10,373 nucleotides of DNA from an uncultured Lachnospiraceae bacterium (GTDB lineage Bacteria > Bacillota > Clostridia > Lachnospirales > Lachnospiraceae), in contig CACZRA010000032.1 in the NCBI GenBank assembly GCA_902783395.1, positions 1-10,373 on the forward strand. The letters are read 5' to 3'. Positions 8,001-10,373 of the stretch are shown here, in pieces. The notes beneath the pieces were generated by a model. The model saw nothing but the letters and a program-made list of their open reading frames with translations, did not search any database and was not told where the DNA came from. The translations under genes and the position numbers were made by a program. Position 1 is the stretch's first letter, and each line of letters opens with the position of its first letter.

Positions 8001-8683
8001 ATAAAATCATCAGGGCTTGAAAGCCTGAATCCCGGGTATCCCCATCCGCTCTTCCTTACGGTTACGGTGATCTCCCTGTTTTCATATATATCCTTTTCCA
8101 TGACACTTGCCTCGGCAAAGTTAAGGAGCACCGGTGTTTTCTTGCCGGTCTCTACAAGGAATTCCTCGACACCCTCATAGCCCATTCCCCTGCCGCCGCA
8201 GGCACAGAAGCCTCTGTATTTGAAAAATATATCTCTTTCGCCCTCTTCAAATATCCTTCTGGCATCCTCAGTATAAAACAGGGATGCCGCCTCATCGAAA
8301 TCCTCCTTGGCGAGGTTTGTAAAATGAAACAGATTCCTTACGGGTCCCCTCGAAGACCTTATCTCATTTCGTATTATGCTGAGTGTTACGGGGATCCTGT
8401 CCTCACCCTGATCGGAAACAACGGAGATGAACCCCTTGTATACGGTCCCAGGATCAAAGCCGTGGGAAGATATCTCATACTCGATATTAAGCCCGTCCGC
8501 AGGAAGCTCACCGTTATAATCAGCTACGGAGAGACGTATCCTTCTGTGCGAGGCACGGAGCATAAAGGCTATACGGGAAACACTTCTTTTTCCCTCTTTG
8601 GCATCCAGCACAAAAGAACCGACGACAGTACTTCCGGCCATACATGTTTCTTCTATTCTTTTGATGCTAAGCGACAGGCTCAA
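5084..8683 (-). CDS. Giant helical-repeat protein with beta-rich ends, DUF5717 family
   Basis: At 1199 residues this is the largest gene here. It has no signal peptide or membrane helix, so it is probably cytoplasmic. Residues 5-105 look like an immunoglobulin-like beta sandwich (AGSTVVGSFVL ... GFDPGTVYKGFISVVSD). A short linker, NLFHFTNLAKEDFDEA (117-132), leads to a second beta-rich stretch at about 180-282. A long alpha-solenoid of TPR-like helix pairs fills about 290-1080, for example RLMQAQLLLAGKRYSEADIVL at 342-362. It is interrupted near 675-735 by beta strands (AYITIYDNDYQLFFEDS). A small beta domain (about 1085-1137) and a charged tail follow. From memory this layout matches DUF5717, which sits beside DUF5716. 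The TTG start at 8683 overlaps the preceding stop (TTGA) and has GGAGG 10 nt upstream. The alternative ATG at 8641 lacks a good site and would cut the first beta strand. It may act as a scaffold for its neighbours, which is inference. Confidence 0.86.
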   Translation of the reverse strand: MSLSLSIKRIEETCMAGSTVVGSFVLDAKEGKRSVSRIAFMLRASHRRIRLSVADYNGELPADGLNIEYEISSHGFDPGTVYKGFISVVSDQGEDRIPVTLSIIRNEIRSSRGPVRNLFHFTNLAKEDFDEAASLFYTEDARRIFEEGERDIFFKYRGFCACGGRGMGYEGVEEFLVETGKKTPVLLNFAEASVMEKDIYENREITVTVRKSGWGYPGFRLSSPDDFISFEKTEYNHSDFEGNFAEVTFTILEERLHSGHNFARIDLSSLHSHVSIPVFVEMSGADRRKRERSRAVKVTTVRLMKEFISFRIGDISGEEWVNRSNRLIEKLLISDRNDPESRLMQAQLLLAGKRYSEADIVLSAVEREMVNREFTDELTAYYIYLRAMCDQDDTEIHDAVRKVWDLYNRSSGSWRILWVLIYLDERIKKSPEREKALIEELVDLGMRSPLMYLEAYSILSHDPSLIKKLGDFEINVLGFAVKHSLMKKELADQVSLLSQRMRGYDPRLIKIMGAYYHEFADNEMLASICSYLIRNDITDRRFFPYFEKAVEKDIGVTNLYDYYLYTMNQGSTKLLPRNVLMYYSFKNDLPPQFRSYVYANMIVNAKDAGAFLAQSRTAYTEFAASELLAGHMDENLAIIVDYLDFFREEQTDRDRKRELEKALIKCGFYRLILVDDPQIRSVTVVEDAFRDERSVPVKDGRAYITIYDNDYQLFFEDSSGRRFGSKYISHEDIRLLRLGEILDDTEFPETDDPGLWVALSEMGRSYISVNGKNVRYVRDIIDSDLFNPKFKEGLLTSLLWFYFDNDMQAELIDILSVLDASKLSMEERTEYVRFCSMRSDDEEALRVITEYGSYGMDPRILMRISTRFIEERGGYNEAYSFSRDISAPGGRTGFIPDPVLLETASATFRGNKYNEVILDFISRYYEGTTRELKDIWRACLDFEADPSVIEGRIIEQMLATGAYIGERDEIFFDYLKKDASKHVVGEYFRRAAEENFIRDAVLDDRLFLGMLDFAIDEKISDIEALSLIRFFEGRRDMRSDRILYPYIRDLAERDIIFDFFVSYRDMIPSLSLFSDLVFIEHRSDPGCRVVMNYYLDDDQTDNTEYKTEPMQELYPGVYQARGIIFPGETLQYYITVEGKGPARSDIERSEERLSNGDKRYDILQDALTSMQMGDNLSFAELCEDYIIKDRIVKEIIWAE
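5102..5107 (-). promoter_or_regulatory. Strong ribosome binding site of the Hsp70/actin-fold gene
   Basis: AAGGAG lies 5 nt before the ATG at 5096, inside the last codons of the 1199-residue gene. It fixes the start and shows that the 13-nt overlap is real and not a misplaced start. Confidence 0.8.
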
Positions 8684-9768
8684 GAGTACATTTCCTCCAT
8701 AAGTGAAAGCAGTCTGTCATCATCCTCTTTCTTCATAAAACAAAACCTGATATATCCCTTTTCAAGACCTTTATAATCCCAGCAGTTCCTTATCATCATC
8801 TTTTTTCTTATTGCTGCTTCAAAAAATCCGTCCGCCGTCATTTTCCCGTCGGGAAGGTGTACAAGAACAAAATTAGCCTTAGGCTCAACATAGCTGATAC
8901 CCAAAGATTTAAGCCTGTCGAGTCTTTTACACACCCGTATGCGTTCCTCCGTCATGTATCCTCTTACACGCTCAATATACTCCGTATCCGAAAGCATAAG
9001 GACCGCCGCCTCGGCGGAAAGCGAACTGACGGACCATGGATCCTTATTCTCCTCTATCTCCATGAGCAGATCTTTATCCGAAGTGATACCGTAGCCCAGC
9101 CTTAATCCCGGAGCACAGAAAAACTTCGACATGCTTCTTATGACAAACAGACAGCTATGCTCTCCCGCAAGAGGTGATGCGTCGTACACCGGATCGGCAA
9201 AATCAACATAGGTCTCATCAACCACACAGATTATATCAAGCTCTTCGCACCGGATCAGAACCTGCTCAAGTCTTTCGGCGGACAATGCGGTACCCGTGGG
9301 ATTTACGGGATTGCATATCATCAGCATATCAAGATCGTCTGACAGAGCGGCGGTAAGCACGTCAGTATCAAATTCAAATCCTCTTTCTTCCCTGAGGCGA
9401 TAATACCGGGCTCTCCCCCCTGCGATGCGCACATTTCTTTCGTATTCGGCATATGCCGGAGCAACTATGAGCACATTCGGACTCTTTCGATGCTTAATGA
9501 CCGCGCTGATGATCTCCGACGAACCGCTCCCTACGATGATATCTTCGTATTCTGCGTGACAGTATCCGCTGACCGCCTTCCTCAGTCTTTTATAATCTCT
9601 TTCGGGATAACGCTCCACGCAGCCTGTCTTTTCCGCTATATGCTTCAGATACTTATCCGATAAGCCCATGGGGCTTACATTTGCCGCAAAGGATACTATT
9701 TCTTCTGCCGGAATCCCGTATCTTTCCGCTATCTTTTCCACATCGGATCCGTGAAATGCCTCTTTCAT
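8680..9768 (-). CDS. PLP-dependent class I/II aminotransferase, CobD/HisC-like
   Basis: This 362-residue fold-type I PLP enzyme belongs to the group that includes histidinol-phosphate aminotransferase and L-threonine-O-3-phosphate decarboxylase (CobD). VGSGSSE (79-85) binds the cofactor phosphate, NPVNPTG (153-159) and VDETYVDF (183-190) contact the ring, SMSKFF holds the Schiff-base lysine at 215, and GLRLGYG (221-227) carries the conserved Arg. YIRFC near 340 offers the C-terminal carboxylate-binding Arg. Several stretches look nearer to CobD than to HisC: the opening HGSDVEKIAE, CVERYPERDYKRLRKAV (50-66), DPWSVSSL (243-250) and MIRNCWDYKGL (325-335). No cobalamin or histidine gene is nearby, so the substrate is open and I give no gene symbol. 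The ATG at 9768 directly follows the trkH stop (TAAATG), with GGAGG nine nt upstream. The end overlaps the next start by 4 nt. Confidence 0.93.
   Translation of the reverse strand: MKEAFHGSDVEKIAERYGIPAEEIVSFAANVSPMGLSDKYLKHIAEKTGCVERYPERDYKRLRKAVSGYCHAEYEDIIVGSGSSEIISAVIKHRKSPNVLIVAPAYAEYERNVRIAGGRARYYRLREERGFEFDTDVLTAALSDDLDMLMICNPVNPTGTALSAERLEQVLIRCEELDIICVVDETYVDFADPVYDASPLAGEHSCLFVIRSMSKFFCAPGLRLGYGITSDKDLLMEIEENKDPWSVSSLSAEAAVLMLSDTEYIERVRGYMTEERIRVCKRLDRLKSLGISYVEPKANFVLVHLPDGKMTADGFFEAAIRKKMMIRNCWDYKGLEKGYIRFCFMKKEDDDRLLSLMEEMYS
8694..8698 (-). promoter_or_regulatory. Ribosome binding site for the TTG start of the 1199-residue protein
   Basis: GGAGG lies 10 nt before the TTG at 8683, inside the last codons of the aminotransferase gene. 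The competing in-frame ATG at 8641 is preceded only by an A-rich AGAAGAAA stretch. Together with the need for the first beta strand of the N-terminal domain, this favours TTG. The spacing is slightly long, so the choice is not certain. Confidence 0.6.
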
Positions 9769-10373
9769 TTACTTTTTCCTCCATGTGCCCGGGGCAAGTA
9801 TCAACAGTATGGGATAAAGCTCAAGTCTCCCCGCAAGCATATCAAAGGTAAGTACATATTTTGAAAGTGTAGAAAAACTGCTGTAATTTCCGGCAGGCCC
9901 GACCAATGCAAGTCCCGGACCGATATTGTTAAGAGTCGCCATGACCGCAGTGAAATTTGTCTCAAAATCAAAGCCGTTCATGCTTACAATGATGACTGAT
10001 ACCATGAGCACCAGGACATATGAGACCAGATAGACCTTTACTCCTCTCACCGTCTCATCTTTTACTTTTCTTCCGTCAATATATATGTTCTTCACAAGTC
10101 TCGGATGAATAAAGTGTCTGAGCTCCCTCATATAGGATTTCATCATTATGATTATCCTTGATACCTTAAAGCCGCCTCCGGTAGAACCTGCGCAGGCACC
10201 GACGAACATGAGGCATACAAGTATCGTTTTTGAAAACGACGGCCATTTGTCAAAGTCCGCGGTTGAAAAGCCTGTGGTCGTAATTATCGAGCTGACCTGG
10301 AAAAAAGACTTGATAAAAGCATCTGAAATACTCCTGAACATGTGGCGGCTGTTGAACATTATCATTATCGTAG
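9769..10373 (-). CDS. trkH: Trk-type potassium uptake protein TrkH, C-terminal part (cut by window edge)
   Basis: The last 200 residues of the membrane channel subunit of a Trk/Ktr potassium uptake system are present. The frame stays open to the window edge, so the methionine at 10365 is internal and the true start lies further right. Visible parts in order are: the third pore loop with the selectivity filter TTTGF (visible residues 31-35); the following membrane helix with AGSTGGGFKVSRI (61-73); the cytoplasmic stretch RHFIHPRLVKNIYIDGRKV; another helix (about 113-130); the fourth pore loop LNNIGPG (147-153); and the final helix ending AGRLELYPILLIL and TWRKK, the usual TrkH ending. The HPR...DGR cytoplasmic stretch and the ending favour TrkH over the shorter KtrB. 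The partner TrkA, a nucleotide-binding RCK protein, is not in the window and might lie upstream. It is probably the first visible gene of the shared transcript. Confidence 0.95.
   Translation of the reverse strand, partial: TIMIMFNSRHMFRSISDAFIKSFFQVSSIITTTGFSTADFDKWPSFSKTILVCLMFVGACAGSTGGGFKVSRIIIMMKSYMRELRHFIHPRLVKNIYIDGRKVKDETVRGVKVYLVSYVLVLMVSVIIVSMNGFDFETNFTAVMATLNNIGPGLALVGPAGNYSSFSTLSKYVLTFDMLAGRLELYPILLILAPGTWRKK

Noticed and set aside
5084..8683. Defence-system or toxin reading of the giant helical protein, suggested by TPR-like repeats near an ATPase-like gene
   Set aside because: No nuclease, TIR, HNH, deaminase or STAND-type nucleotide-binding motif is visible. The setting is a housekeeping operon with no mobile elements.

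Overview
The window looks like a stretch of chromosome from a Lachnospiraceae-type Firmicute. I infer this from the close resemblance of PurB to the Lachnospiraceae form, from strong AGGAGG-like ribosome binding sites, from heavy use of ATA for isoleucine, and from two long genes that match, from memory, protein families found mainly in that group (DUF5716 and DUF5717). No species can be named from sequence alone.

Every real gene lies on the minus strand, and the genes run head to tail from right to left. In transcription order they are: the last 200 residues of a TrkH potassium channel (9769-10373, cut by the window edge); a CobD/HisC-like PLP aminotransferase (8680-9768); a 1199-residue solenoid protein of DUF5717 type (5084-8683); a 408-residue Hsp70/actin-like protein of DUF5716 type (3870-5096); a 256-residue TPR-like protein (3100-3870); a 406-residue coiled-coil protein with two membrane segments (1865-3085); purB, adenylosuccinate lyase (378-1814); and the start of purA, adenylosuccinate synthetase (1-326, cut by the edge). 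Gaps are -13 to +51 nt. Three of the upstream junctions overlap and one abuts exactly (TAAATG). No intrinsic terminator and no convincing promoter lies between genes, so the set is probably one transcription unit whose promoter is outside the window to the right.

The outer genes are ordinary metabolism: potassium uptake, a PLP enzyme, and the two consecutive enzymes that turn IMP into AMP. The core, 1865-8683, is the interesting part. It holds four translationally linked genes of unknown function: a giant helical scaffold with beta-rich ends, a degenerate Hsp70/actin-fold protein, a small TPR protein and a membrane-anchored coiled-coil protein. Together they have the look of a membrane-tethered cytoplasmic complex with a nucleotide-binding or pseudo-nucleotide-binding subunit. 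That joint role is an inference from gene order and fold. No transposase, integrase, tRNA, rRNA, CRISPR array or prophage gene was seen, and there is no gene-free stretch over 300 bases.
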